From RGIG990 sp045589455 (GTDB taxonomy: Bacteria; Verrucomicrobiota; Kiritimatiellia; RFP12; UBA3636), in contig JAZNPC010000092.1 of the NCBI GenBank assembly GCA_045589455.1, positions 1 to 64,000 of the forward strand: a stretch of DNA of 64,000 bases, given 5' to 3'. Under the pieces are notes generated by a model, which saw only the letters and a program-made list of their open reading frames with translations, was not told the origin of the DNA and ran no database searches. Shown here piece after piece: positions 34,842 through 44,846 of the stretch. The first letter of the stretch is position 1. Every line of letters begins with the position of its first letter. The translations under genes and the position numbers were made by a program.

Positions 34842-35858
34842 ATGAATTCCAAGAAAAAAGTTACAATTATTGGAGCTGGTGCTGTTGGAGCTACCTATGC
34901 ATATGCATTAGCACAGGCTGGCTCATGCAAAGAAATAGCTATTTGTGATATGTATACATCCCTAGCTATTGGTCAAGTAATGGACCTCATGCAGGGCGCA
35001 ATTTATACTCCAAACCTCTCAATCCATGTGGGTACAGATGAGGATTTTAAAGACAGCGATTTAGTTGTTATAGCTGTTGGAACACATCCTGCAGAAAAAT
35101 GTGATCGAGACACCATTATCTATGAAAACGCCATGAAAATTGGCTCTATTGCAAAGCGTGTTGCAGACTCAGGCTGTGAAGGTGTAATGCTTATTGTCAC
35201 AAACCCTGTTGACTACATGACATCTATAGCATATGCCTCTTCTGGATGGATACGTGGCAGGGTTATTGGTTGTGGAACAATGCTTGACACAGCACGCTTC
35301 CGTCACATACTTAGCCGTGAATTTAAGGTAGACATTCACAATGTTACTGGCTATGTTTTGGGAGAGCATGGTGAAAACGAATTTATCGCTTGGTCTATGA
35401 CACAAATTGCAGCTCAATCTGTTGAGTCATATTCAAAAATCACTGGAGATTCTGGTAAACGCGTTGTTAAAAACAAGACCGATATTCTTCGAGAGGTAAA
35501 GCAGTCAACAAACCATATTGTTAACTACAAAGGAATTTCTTCATATGCAATTGCTACTGCTCTACGTAATATAACAGAAGCAATTCTACGTGATGACAAT
35601 AAGATTATGCCGCTTTCTATCCATCTATCTGGTGAATTTGGTATCACAAAATGCTCGCTTAGTGTACCTTGCCTAGTTGGCAAAAATGGTGTTAAACGTA
35701 TTATTACAGCAAAGCTTTCAAAGGACGAGCAGGAATCTCTAAAAATTTGTGCGAAATCTCAGATAGCACTATCTCAGCGCATGTATGAGCGCAATAAAAA
35801 AGAATTTGAAGAGGCAGAAAAATCTAAAGCAAATAAATCTAAAGCAAAAACAAAATAA
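34842..35858 (+). CDS. Lactate/malate dehydrogenase family protein, atypical specificity loop
   Basis: A 338-residue NAD-dependent 2-hydroxyacid dehydrogenase. The Rossmann motif is GAGAVGATYAYAL, then NPVDYMTSIAY, TMLDTARFRHIL (substrate Arg) and the catalytic His in LGEHGENEF. In the mobile loop, GTHPAEKCDR replaces the GAxQxxGETR of lactate or GAxRxxGxxR of malate dehydrogenase: the residue that decides substrate is proline, and the loop Arg is kept. Substrate is therefore uncertain. The C-terminus is a lysine-rich tail (KSKANKSKAKTK). Probably fermentative. Confidence 0.9.
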   Translation: MNSKKKVTIIGAGAVGATYAYALAQAGSCKEIAICDMYTSLAIGQVMDLMQGAIYTPNLSIHVGTDEDFKDSDLVVIAVGTHPAEKCDRDTIIYENAMKIGSIAKRVADSGCEGVMLIVTNPVDYMTSIAYASSGWIRGRVIGCGTMLDTARFRHILSREFKVDIHNVTGYVLGEHGENEFIAWSMTQIAAQSVESYSKITGDSGKRVVKNKTDILREVKQSTNHIVNYKGISSYAIATALRNITEAILRDDNKIMPLSIHLSGEFGITKCSLSVPCLVGKNGVKRIITAKLSKDEQESLKICAKSQIALSQRMYERNKKEFEEAEKSKANKSKAKTK

Positions 35859-35869
35859 GTGAAATTATT

Positions 35870-37015
35870 ATGAAAAAAGATGTAAAATTCATCAAAAGTG
35901 GCAGCCCTATGCCAGATGCTCTTAAATTTAACGATGGCAATCCGGTAAAAACTCAAGAAGACTGGCTAAAGCGTCGTGAAGAAATCAAAGAGATACTCCA
36001 ACGTGAATGCTACGGTCATCGTCCTCCTGATCCACAAGAGAAGCCTACCGTAAGAATGATTCAGCCTCCAACATCATTCGGAAACTCTGATATAGAAGCA
36101 ACAAACTCAACTGGCACACTAAGAATTTTCTCATCTCGTCCATGGGCAGATAGCGAATGGTGCTTTGATTTTATGGTTTTCACCCCAGATAATTTAGCTC
36201 CTGAGGAAAAGATACCTGTAATGATTTGTGGCGATGGCAACTGGGCAAAAAGCATCCGCCGCGAAATTGTAAAGATTGCAACACTCAATCGGATGGCATT
36301 TGTAATATTCAACCGTTGCGACTTCGTAATAGATCCACCATTCCCACAGACCAATGTTTTACGCGATAGTTACCTTGAGCGTCGCTATCCAGAATACGAT
36401 TTCGCCTCTATAATGGGCTGGGCATATGGTTTCTCTCGAGTTATTGATGCCCTTGAATTTGTACCAGAAATTGACACAAGCAAAATTGCTGTTACTGGGC
36501 ACTCACGTGGAGGCAAGGCATCACTACTTGCTGGAGCATTTGATGAGCGCATCACCGTAACCTGCTCTAATGGTTCTGGCTCTGGTGGTGCCGGTTCTTG
36601 GCACTTTATTGCTGAGGGCGGCGAACCTTATGAATCTATCGGTAAGGATTTAGGTAAATGGTTTAACGAGTCTTTCCCTAAATATTTTAATAACACAAAG
36701 GATCTTCCTTACGATGCACATTTTCTAAAGGCATTATGCCTTCCACGTCCTCAGGTTTCAACAGATGGATTTGCTGATTTATGGGCAAATCCAGCTGGTG
36801 CATGCGTAACAACTGAGGCAACACGCAATATTGCTAAGGCTCTTGGATATGACCCTTATTCTGTAGCTATGCACTTTCGTGAAGGCAAGCATGAGCATTC
36901 TGTAATTGACTGGATGGCTCAATTTGAATTCTGCCGCCACATATTCTTCGGAGATCCATGTGGTTGGGTTAACTATGATTATCCATACAACGGCATTGAA
37001 GAATGCTGCAAATAG
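35870..37015 (+). CDS. CE15-like glucuronoyl esterase / alpha-beta hydrolase
   Basis: A 381-residue alpha/beta hydrolase resembling carbohydrate esterase family 15, which cuts the ester between lignin and 4-O-methylglucuronate of xylan. Features are the early RECYGHRPPDP block, Ser212 in GHSRGGKASL (family GCSRxGKxA), GSGSGGAGSW after it, and the late HEHSVID with the probable catalytic His. No clear signal peptide, which is odd for a secreted CE15. Released glucuronate would fit with UxaC. Acetylxylan esterase-like activity is possible. Confidence 0.8.
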   Translation: MKKDVKFIKSGSPMPDALKFNDGNPVKTQEDWLKRREEIKEILQRECYGHRPPDPQEKPTVRMIQPPTSFGNSDIEATNSTGTLRIFSSRPWADSEWCFDFMVFTPDNLAPEEKIPVMICGDGNWAKSIRREIVKIATLNRMAFVIFNRCDFVIDPPFPQTNVLRDSYLERRYPEYDFASIMGWAYGFSRVIDALEFVPEIDTSKIAVTGHSRGGKASLLAGAFDERITVTCSNGSGSGGAGSWHFIAEGGEPYESIGKDLGKWFNESFPKYFNNTKDLPYDAHFLKALCLPRPQVSTDGFADLWANPAGACVTTEATRNIAKALGYDPYSVAMHFREGKHEHSVIDWMAQFEFCRHIFFGDPCGWVNYDYPYNGIEECCK

Positions 37016-37025
37016 CATTAACTAA

Positions 37026-37589
37026 ATGCCTACTGAATTCAACATATTGACCGGGTTTAAAGAACTGCACCTTAAGGCTATAAACAAAAACTATTCTGTT
37101 AGATTTGTCCATGCAGTTCTACCCTTTGACAAAATCACCATTTCTATAATGAATAATTCAGAAATGGTGATTTATATGAATTCGCCTGATAGACTTACAA
37201 CAAGCACAAAAGCTATCGGTATTTTAGCAAATGCTATTATTAATTGGCTCAATAAAATTGCTCACAATACATATCCAGCAATAATTAGAGAATACTCCCA
37301 ACGCTTCCAGTTCCCCATTCCTCCACACTTTCGCACCACAACTGCTAGAACAAAATGGGGCTCCTATAAATCAGATGGGACAATTTCCATTAGTCTTTGG
37401 CTCCTATTTTTCTCAAGAGAAGCACTAAATCACGTAATCGTCCACGAACTTTGCCATACAAGATGCATGGATCATGGTGCTGGCTTTAAGGCACTTTTAA
37501 ACCAAATGTGCCCAGAGACTCCTCAAATTAAAAAAGAGCTTGCCACTTCTCCTCCACCAGAGCTTGCATGGATTGTACAACAATCATAG
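37026..37589 (+). CDS. YgjP/WLM-type zinc metallopeptidase (M48-like, DUF45)
   Basis: A 187-residue predicted zinc protease with the HELCH motif (His140, Glu141, His144) and a third likely ligand, His150. ARTKWGSYKSDGTISISLWLL before it matches the YgjP family, as does the position about 40 residues from the end. No signal peptide, so cytoplasmic. Family function is poorly known. It follows the CE15-like gene by ten bases. Confidence 0.88.
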   Translation: MPTEFNILTGFKELHLKAINKNYSVRFVHAVLPFDKITISIMNNSEMVIYMNSPDRLTTSTKAIGILANAIINWLNKIAHNTYPAIIREYSQRFQFPIPPHFRTTTARTKWGSYKSDGTISISLWLLFFSREALNHVIVHELCHTRCMDHGAGFKALLNQMCPETPQIKKELATSPPPELAWIVQQS

Positions 37590-37667
37590 AAGCTAAAATC
37601 AAATGGTATTTTTTGCAATATATAATTTTTTTTTTGTAAATTACTGGCAAAAACAAAGATAATAAGG

Positions 37668-37697
37668 TTGATTTTTTTACATCTATTATGGTAAAAT
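37668..37697 (+). promoter_or_regulatory. Candidate promoter of the small lipoprotein gene
   Basis: TTGATT (37668-37673), an 18-base spacer and TAAAAT (37692-37697) lie 65 bases before the ATG in a very AT-rich gap. A modest match. Confidence 0.35.
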
Positions 37698-37761
37698 TGT
37701 CTCAATTTAAAAGCGCATGTTCAAATATTTGTCGCATTGCATCTTTTACTGAGGTTTAAAA

Positions 37762-38238
37762 ATGAATAAAATTTTAGTTTTGTTTGCTATTCTAATTACT
37801 ACACTTGTAACTGGTTGTACAACATTTGTTCCTCCTGAGAAGGAAGGCAAGGTTACTATTCAGGCTCTTGTTGATGGTCGCGATTTGATTTACATTAGAG
37901 GCGACAAAATTTGCATTCAACATATGCTAAATCAGTTTATCGGCGAATATAACGATAGTAAAATTCCAGTTTCCATCAATGGCACTGATTTGTGGTATCC
38001 TAAGTGGAATGAAGCAATCAGTGATGAGCATAAATTTAAAGAAGGAATCCCTGCTCTTCCAACAAGTGGAACTTGGGATGAATCTAACATGAGTATAAAG
38101 TTTGTAACAACAGGTTTAGGAAACATCGAAATTGTTACATATCCAAATGAAAATAACAACTACACTCTTACAATTAAAGCAGACGATCATCTTCCTTCAG
38201 GTGCCCATTGGTACTTCTTTGATATCGATTGGGAATAA
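37762..38238 (+). CDS. Small hypothetical lipoprotein
   Basis: A 158-residue protein with a type II signal peptide (MNKILVLFAILITTLVTGC; lipobox VTGC, Cys19). The mature part begins TTFVPPEKEGKVTIQALVDG and has no motif I recognise. Repeated YTLTIKADDH and VTIQALVDGR strands suggest an immunoglobulin-like beta fold. It stands alone between its own promoter and a strong terminator. Confidence 0.8.
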   Translation: MNKILVLFAILITTLVTGCTTFVPPEKEGKVTIQALVDGRDLIYIRGDKICIQHMLNQFIGEYNDSKIPVSINGTDLWYPKWNEAISDEHKFKEGIPALPTSGTWDESNMSIKFVTTGLGNIEIVTYPNENNNYTLTIKADDHLPSGAHWYFFDIDWE

Positions 38239-38302
38239 CCAAACAATAAATAATTAACGCAAATGGTCGTTCAATTAAAATAGGATTATCCTAGCGAATT
38301 TG

Positions 38303-38345
38303 ATACCCCCGGCGGCCTAAAGGCATGTCGGGGGTCTTTGATTTT
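38303..38345 (+). terminator. Strong rho-independent terminator
   Basis: ACCCCCG (38305-38311) pairs with CGGGGGT (38329-38335), with further inner pairing GGCC/GGC, followed by CTTTGATTTT. It ends the small-lipoprotein transcript. Confidence 0.8.
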
Positions 38346-38369
38346 AGGAAAATAAAGCATTAAATTTTT

Positions 38370-41096
38370 ATGAATAAGTTAAAGTTTACACTTACAACAA
38401 TTTTGCTTCTATCTATAGCCACAGCATTATATTTTTACTTTATGGCTCCAATTGGAAAATGCTTTACAAAAGGCATCCCATATACCTCATATGCTTATGG
38501 AACAGAACAAATAGATGGAGAATATAAAATAAAAGCTATTGAGCTTGTTCAAGGCGATCATCTTCAATTGCAATACCACTTTGACCTTTTCTCCAAAATG
38601 CTTAAGGGTGAAATCCCTGCTTTTCATAATCTTTATGAATTTAATACAGGATCTGATGCTGAGCGAAAAATAATTGACCCATACTATATCCCATTCTCAT
38701 TTACCTATGCACTAACCCAATTCTTCTCAAGTGATGCTTTTGCATGGAATTTTTCACAACTATTGAGTGTAATATGTAGTTTTGTTTTCCTATATTTACT
38801 TGTACGCAGATTTGCAGCAAGCGAAACACTCCAAATCACTTGTATTGCAATTACAATAATAGCAATGACTGTTCCATATCGTTGGGTAAATCTAGCTGCT
38901 GGCAGTCCAACTGGCTTTGGCATGGGGCTTGTTCCTGGCGTTTTTTTAGGCATAGATTTAGCAGTCCGTGGAAAACGCTTATGGGGCGGAATTCTTGCAG
39001 GAGCTCTTATCTTCCTTCTTTATTGCACTGACCTACATTGCTTTGTTTTTTCAGTTCTTGCAACACCAGGCTTTTGCATTGTTTCTTGGCTATATAAGGC
39101 TGAAAACAGGAAGGCTCTTATCCCATCCAAAAAGGATTGTGTATATCTAACAAAAAATTTAATTGCTATTCCTATTGCAGGTCTATGTGCAATGTTTTTT
39201 GCTCTTAGACTACGTGCTTCCTATACAACAACTGATGTTGCTGGTGGCAGAACTCTTGATGAGCTAAAAATCAATTCTCCTGTCATCGATAGTCTTGTTG
39301 ACTATGCTTTCCCTTGCCATGGCGCAATGCATTTTAATATCGGCTGGGTTTTGACAATTTTAATTATTCTTGCTTGTGTAATAACTCTTGTAGCAATTTC
39401 ATACTATTACGTTAGAGCATATAAAGCAAAAAAACAAAATGATATTGCTGACGAAACTCTTTCTAGAAAGCTTATTATTGGATTTACTGCTCTTGCTCTA
39501 TGTATTGCGATTATAACAACAATTGTTCTTGCGCTAGGAACAAACGGACCAATCGATGGCATTGGACTACGAGCTGTTCGCAAACTCATACCACCATATC
39601 AGATGATTCGCCAGCCTGTGAAAATTTTCTGTTTACTTCCTACTCTTTTAGCTCCTCTTCTAATAATCATTTGGAATATTTTTAGCACAAAATGTCAAAA
39701 AATCCAGATTGCTAAAGGGCTAATTCTATTCCCAATCGTGCTTTTAAGTTTAATTTTTGCTCGAGAAGGAATGTGGTGTGGTATAAGCTTACTACCAGAA
39801 AATAAACAAGAAGCATACCAAGCTGTAATTGAAAATGCTAAAAATTTAGAGAAAACACCACGTGCATTAATTTTGCCTATTTGGCCTGGAGACTCTTCTT
39901 GGTCATCAATTTATGAATATCATGCAATGCAAAATGGGCTAAGAATGCTAAATGGCTATTCTCCTGTTAAAACATTTGATTATTTAGATGATGTTTATAG
40001 TCGCTATGAAACTGTAACTCATGGAATTATCACTGATGATAATATTGCTGCATTAAAAGACAAGCATTCAACAACTGCTATCATTATTCATGAGAATGCG
40101 TTCCCAGATAAAGTCAGCCCACTACCTGTTGGGTTTACTCTAAAGAGCTTTATAAACAATGAAAAGCTTCATTTTTTAAAGAATGATCGTGACACATGGA
40201 GCTTCTCTATATATCCTTTAAATAATAGTCCAAAATATACTATTGCTTCAGAAATTCCGCAAACCCTATGTCCTTCTCGCATTTGGTACTTCGACAAGCG
40301 CTCAAATGGTAAAGGTTTAGTTCCTGAAACCTTTAACGCAGAAAAGAATATCCCTTATTTATTGCGCCATCCAGCAGCAGATGCGAGCAATGGAGAGGTT
40401 TGGCTAAGTTTTGATGACGAATTAAAAATATCAGAACAATCTATCGATTGCTCTTTCCTGACAAATGGTTATCACCGCGCAGGAATGTGGGTAGCTCATA
40501 CACCAGAACCAGAAAAACTCACATTTATTTCTGATGGCAAAGAGCTCCCAGCAATATGCTTAAAAGACAAATTTGGCAATCCTTTACCTTTGGCGGCATC
40601 ACCTATCGGAACAACAAGTAATAGCACAAATGGCTTTGTATATCTTGAAATCAAAGGATCATCTCCAATTCACACAACGGCATTTATGCCTGTATTAGAC
40701 ATGATTGACCCACGTGAAACCCCTCGAAAAATCTCCGCCACAGATTTATTCCATGCAGGATACACAAAAACAACTATAGACGAAACAAACAAAACAATTT
40801 CTTTTGATTCTATCGTACTTGAACCACAGCATGCCCCTGCAGGTAAGGTTGTTTATGGTCCAAATCTACCAATTATTGGAGGAACATGGCAAGTAAAAGT
40901 TGAATTTGCTAAAGGTTCTCCAGAAATCGGTTCTATAAGTGTTTATGCTAACGGAACACAAATTGCTGTTGGTCCAGCAAAACAACCACTTAATTTTACT
41001 GCTGAGAATTGCGCGTTTATTTGTGTTTACTACGATTACCCTAATACAAATCAAACGGTTTCTATTAGCGCAATTACATTTTTTGCTCCACAATAA
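38370..41096 (+). CDS. GT-C-like multi-pass membrane protein with large C-terminal soluble domain
   Basis: A 908-residue protein. The first 470 residues hold an N-terminal membrane anchor, a large first loop, and about ten helices, as in GT-C glycosyltransferases and YfhO-like proteins. In the loop, acidic residues (EQIDGEYKIKAIELVQGDH) follow the first helix, where the catalytic Asp of GT-C enzymes lies. From about 490 the protein is soluble and probably extracytoplasmic, with two beta-rich parts. It may glycosylate a surface polymer from a polyprenyl donor, but the family is not certain. A gap of 22 bases separates it from the first BatD gene. Confidence 0.65.
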   Translation: MNKLKFTLTTILLLSIATALYFYFMAPIGKCFTKGIPYTSYAYGTEQIDGEYKIKAIELVQGDHLQLQYHFDLFSKMLKGEIPAFHNLYEFNTGSDAERKIIDPYYIPFSFTYALTQFFSSDAFAWNFSQLLSVICSFVFLYLLVRRFAASETLQITCIAITIIAMTVPYRWVNLAAGSPTGFGMGLVPGVFLGIDLAVRGKRLWGGILAGALIFLLYCTDLHCFVFSVLATPGFCIVSWLYKAENRKALIPSKKDCVYLTKNLIAIPIAGLCAMFFALRLRASYTTTDVAGGRTLDELKINSPVIDSLVDYAFPCHGAMHFNIGWVLTILIILACVITLVAISYYYVRAYKAKKQNDIADETLSRKLIIGFTALALCIAIITTIVLALGTNGPIDGIGLRAVRKLIPPYQMIRQPVKIFCLLPTLLAPLLIIIWNIFSTKCQKIQIAKGLILFPIVLLSLIFAREGMWCGISLLPENKQEAYQAVIENAKNLEKTPRALILPIWPGDSSWSSIYEYHAMQNGLRMLNGYSPVKTFDYLDDVYSRYETVTHGIITDDNIAALKDKHSTTAIIIHENAFPDKVSPLPVGFTLKSFINNEKLHFLKNDRDTWSFSIYPLNNSPKYTIASEIPQTLCPSRIWYFDKRSNGKGLVPETFNAEKNIPYLLRHPAADASNGEVWLSFDDELKISEQSIDCSFLTNGYHRAGMWVAHTPEPEKLTFISDGKELPAICLKDKFGNPLPLAASPIGTTSNSTNGFVYLEIKGSSPIHTTAFMPVLDMIDPRETPRKISATDLFHAGYTKTTIDETNKTISFDSIVLEPQHAPAGKVVYGPNLPIIGGTWQVKVEFAKGSPEIGSISVYANGTQIAVGPAKQPLNFTAENCAFICVYYDYPNTNQTVSISAITFFAPQ

Positions 41097-41118
41097 TGTT
41101 TAGACAAGATTTAATGCC

Positions 41119-43725
41119 ATGAAAGCATTGTTATATCTTTTTTTATTATTAACACCATTGAGTTTGGTATATGCAGACGTTGCTTATGTGGAACTAATAA
41201 ATGGTTCAAAAACGGTGTATTCTGGGGAAAAATTTCATATCTTTGTGCGCTTACATGTAGAAGGTGAAGAACAAGAAAAAAATACCAATCCTCAAATACT
41301 TGCTCCTAATGACACCGATGATTATAAGGTAGAAATTTCTACCAATCCTTATGTTTTATCAACCGGACGTATTCAAATGTCTGGTGACAAGACAATATTT
41401 CATAAAGAAACTGCTTATTCGTGGGATGCTTGGATTACCTCAACATCTACTAATGATATTGAAAATTTAGTTTTTCAAATAGAATATAATGAGGAAAAAT
41501 ATGAAGGAACTCTTCCTACAGTTAAAGTTCTCTCTCCACAGAATTCTCCATATGCAGAAATTGAATTCTTTGTAAACAAAAATAATATAATCTGCGAAGA
41601 TACCTTTACATTAACATCAAAAATTACATTACGCGCTGTATCAGATGGTCAATCAATTTTTTCACCTATTCCTATGCATAGGAAGCTAGAACTTATAATG
41701 CCACATCTTAATGAGTATCCAGATACTCTTGAACTCATTGCTGGAGGGAGGAATGAATTAATCCACAATTATCATGTTGACTATGGACTAAAGATTAATA
41801 ATTATCCTCATTCTATGAATGCACGCAACATGGTCCCCTTCTCATTTGAGTTGCCGAATTCAACAACAAATATTAATGGTACTACATACATAACTTATTC
41901 ATGGACAACAATTTATAAAGCTAAAAAACCAGGAAAAATAACATTTCAACCAACATCTCTACAAGGGCATATTCTTAGTATATCTTCAAATGGAGTTGAA
42001 TCGTTAAATGAAATTTACATTCAATCAAAACCTGTTACAATTACTATCTCACATCCACCTTTAGAAAATCGTCCACAAAATTTCATCGGGGCAATATCTA
42101 ATACGTTTAATGTTGATACTAGACTTGACACAATCACCTGCAAAGAAGGTGACCCGATCACTCTCACCATAGAAATTACAGGAGTTGAAAACCCACTGTC
42201 TGTTACACCTCCTGATTTGGATAAAATCTCAAATTTTTCCAACAATTTTAGAGCTTTTGGTAGTATTTTAACGACTCCAAGCGAGGAAGATAATTCAATA
42301 AAATTTGAATACAACCTTAGACCAATTGTGTATGGAACTATAGAATTTCCCGCTATTGAACTAAGTTATTTCAACATAAATTCTAATTCATATGTGTCAT
42401 ATACTACCACTCCTATCCCATTACGTGTAAATCCAGCTCCACAAATTGCCACTACAGAAACATTAAGTGAACCAAACGCTGTAGCTAACGATTTCCACGA
42501 CAATCGGTATTTCCCTACAGCAATTTCTTTCAACACGACAGATATTGCTCAAACAAACACTTCTAGAAATATAATTGCATTAGCAATATTTGCTCCATTT
42601 ATTTGGCTAACCATTTTAATAATAAAATCTATCAATTCAAACAAACAACGCATAAAAAACAAAATAAAAGATTTTTCTATTTTCAACACACTAGAAAACA
42701 AAATTCAATCCGCAAAAACGCCACAGGATATAATGGCAGCAATCTTAAGTCTGTTGAAGCATAAATTCAATTATAAAAGTTCCGGTTTAACTCCTAATGA
42801 CATAGAAAAAATTCTAAAAGAAGAAAAAGTTGACCCTCAAACAATAGCTGAAATTTATACTCCATTGAATCATATTTTCAACCTTTCCTTTTCACCAAAT
42901 GCAGACATCTCTTCAGAAATTGCCATTGCTAAAAACAAAATAATTCCTTCAATACAAAAATTAAACACAAAACCAAACTCTTTAGGGAAAAACTTTCTTG
43001 GTATTTCTATATTAATAGGATTGGTAATAATAATACTACTACCAATTTCTATGGCTCTATTAATGTATTTTAATTTACCACAAGATTCAAACAAAGCACA
43101 TCAAGATAGTTTTGATATCCTACAGGCTAATATCCTAATAAATTCAGCTACAACTAAAGATGATTTTGCTATTGTCGCTAACACATATTACGAAAAACTT
43201 AATCTTGAAAATGGTTGTTCATCGCCAACAATACTACATAATTATGCAACTATTTTAACACTTTCTGGTAATCCACAAAAAGCTATTGAGGTTATTGAAT
43301 ACATAGAAACTATAACTGGTGCAACAAAAGAACTAAACAATAGTTTACTCTTTGCATTACAAACCCAACAAGAGCTAGATAATTTTGATATAAATGAAGA
43401 GAATCGAACAATAATTGAAGCTCCAACTCTACCGTGGTATAGAACAACTCTCTTTTTGCATTATAATTATTCTATCTTTACAAGAGGAAATGCTTTGGGA
43501 ATTATTTGGTCGCTATTTTGGTTTGTTTTAATTATTTATATGTTTGCTCAAAAGAAAAAGTTATTAAAAATATCCTTAGTTATAATTATTCTAGCATTTG
43601 TTTGTACATCTTCAAGCTACACAATTTCTCGAATGAAGTTAAATAAGCCTATTCCTAATCTAGTTATAGACAATGATAAATCTAGTGTAAACACTAATAG
43701 TGAGGGAGGCTTAAAAAATGAATAA
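41119..43725 (+). CDS. BatD-like protein with C-terminal TPR-like region
   Basis: An 868-residue protein with a signal peptide (about 1-19). Residues about 20-430 are repeated Ig-like beta domains; RPQNFIGAISNTFNVDTRLD and FEYNLRPIVYGTIEFPAIEL are typical of BatD. A helix lies at about 485-507. A helical domain (about 510-620), a second helix near 633-660, and a TPR-like stretch (HNYATILTLSGNPQKAIEVI, about 715) with LPWYRTTLFLHYNYS and two more helices follow. The last part resembles BatE, so this may be a BatD-BatE fusion. The Bat system in other bacteria includes MoxR ATPase and VWA proteins; none is in the window. Confidence 0.8.
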   Translation: MKALLYLFLLLTPLSLVYADVAYVELINGSKTVYSGEKFHIFVRLHVEGEEQEKNTNPQILAPNDTDDYKVEISTNPYVLSTGRIQMSGDKTIFHKETAYSWDAWITSTSTNDIENLVFQIEYNEEKYEGTLPTVKVLSPQNSPYAEIEFFVNKNNIICEDTFTLTSKITLRAVSDGQSIFSPIPMHRKLELIMPHLNEYPDTLELIAGGRNELIHNYHVDYGLKINNYPHSMNARNMVPFSFELPNSTTNINGTTYITYSWTTIYKAKKPGKITFQPTSLQGHILSISSNGVESLNEIYIQSKPVTITISHPPLENRPQNFIGAISNTFNVDTRLDTITCKEGDPITLTIEITGVENPLSVTPPDLDKISNFSNNFRAFGSILTTPSEEDNSIKFEYNLRPIVYGTIEFPAIELSYFNINSNSYVSYTTTPIPLRVNPAPQIATTETLSEPNAVANDFHDNRYFPTAISFNTTDIAQTNTSRNIIALAIFAPFIWLTILIIKSINSNKQRIKNKIKDFSIFNTLENKIQSAKTPQDIMAAILSLLKHKFNYKSSGLTPNDIEKILKEEKVDPQTIAEIYTPLNHIFNLSFSPNADISSEIAIAKNKIIPSIQKLNTKPNSLGKNFLGISILIGLVIIILLPISMALLMYFNLPQDSNKAHQDSFDILQANILINSATTKDDFAIVANTYYEKLNLENGCSSPTILHNYATILTLSGNPQKAIEVIEYIETITGATKELNNSLLFALQTQQELDNFDINEENRTIIEAPTLPWYRTTLFLHYNYSIFTRGNALGIIWSLFWFVLIIYMFAQKKKLLKISLVIIILAFVCTSSSYTISRMKLNKPIPNLVIDNDKSSVNTNSEGGLKNE

Positions 43726-44845
43726 ATTCTTAAAAATATCCCTCTTTATTGTTATTCTTCTAACAAATTTTATTTGCTTTGCAAAGAACGAAACAAAAAA
43801 AACAGGAGATATTCTTTCTTGCGAAATATTTCCTAAAAAAGAAGTTTATTATGTAGGAGAAACCGTTTCTGTTCGTTTTGAACTTGTTTTAGCAGAGGAA
43901 AATTCTGAAATTCACAATGGCACAATTAATATAAATGGTTTAAATAATGTACCTTATATATCCACAGAAAAAATTAAACCATTGAATGCTAATCATGACC
44001 GAGGTTATGCTTTTTCAAAGACCATAACCTTTATAGACTCAGGAAATTATATTATTACCCCAGCGGTCTTTTATACAAAAGCCGTTAGAACAAGCCACCG
44101 AGGATTCTTTTCGTCTATGATAGAATTTGAAAATACTGAAACATTTTCAAACCAAATTCATATACAAATTAGTGAACCACCAATACATGCGGGAGATTTT
44201 TGTGGTATTATTGGTAGCGCAGAAATTTTTTCTACAATTTCAACAAACAACATAGAAACCGGAGATATAATAATCATAAAAACATATGTTGAAACATCTA
44301 ATTATATGAAAAACAAATTTATTCCTCCAAGTATAATTGATATTGAAGGTTTTAAGATATATCCTCCAAAAATTATAGAAACAAAACAAGAGGATGGTTC
44401 AATATACTTTGTTATAGAGCAAATGATTGTTGCAAATAAAGATGGCATATTTACAATACCTGCACCTGTCTTAACATATTTCGATTCTATTGATGGTGCA
44501 TACAAAAACATTTCAGAGAATAAACCATTAAATATCACTGTTCGCAAGAGAAATATTGAAGAAGAAAACACTGTAGTTATTCCAATAACAGGAATTAACT
44601 CGGACACTGATACACCTAACGATTCTACTTATGCATTAAACACAGAAGGTTCTAGCACAACACATCTAAAAACTAGTTCAAACACTATTGCTAAGCTTGC
44701 CCCATCAACTACAGCACTGACGATTTTTGAAATACCTGCTAATAGTGATATAATAATACTAGAGCAACATGGTAGTTGGTACAGGGTTTTATTTAATGAT
44801 ACTTTCGTTTGGATACCTATCTCAGCAACAATAGGAGAAAAATAA
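43718..44845 (+). CDS. Second BatD-like protein with C-terminal SH3-like domain
   Basis: A 375-residue protein. The signal peptide is at 1-22, then BatD-type Ig-like domains (VYYVGETVSVRFEL; SGNYIITPAVFYT; IYFVIEQMIVANKDGIFTIPAPVL). After a Ser/Thr-rich linker, the last 60 residues (LTIFEIPANSDIIILEQHGS, then WYRVLFNDTFVWI) look like an SH3b domain that may bind the cell wall. Its ATG overlaps the previous gene by eight bases, implying coupling. It probably works together with the BatD-like protein upstream in envelope stability. Confidence 0.75.
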   Translation: MNKFLKISLFIVILLTNFICFAKNETKKTGDILSCEIFPKKEVYYVGETVSVRFELVLAEENSEIHNGTININGLNNVPYISTEKIKPLNANHDRGYAFSKTITFIDSGNYIITPAVFYTKAVRTSHRGFFSSMIEFENTETFSNQIHIQISEPPIHAGDFCGIIGSAEIFSTISTNNIETGDIIIIKTYVETSNYMKNKFIPPSIIDIEGFKIYPPKIIETKQEDGSIYFVIEQMIVANKDGIFTIPAPVLTYFDSIDGAYKNISENKPLNITVRKRNIEEENTVVIPITGINSDTDTPNDSTYALNTEGSSTTHLKTSSNTIAKLAPSTTALTIFEIPANSDIIILEQHGSWYRVLFNDTFVWIPISATIGEK

Positions 44846-44846
44846 C

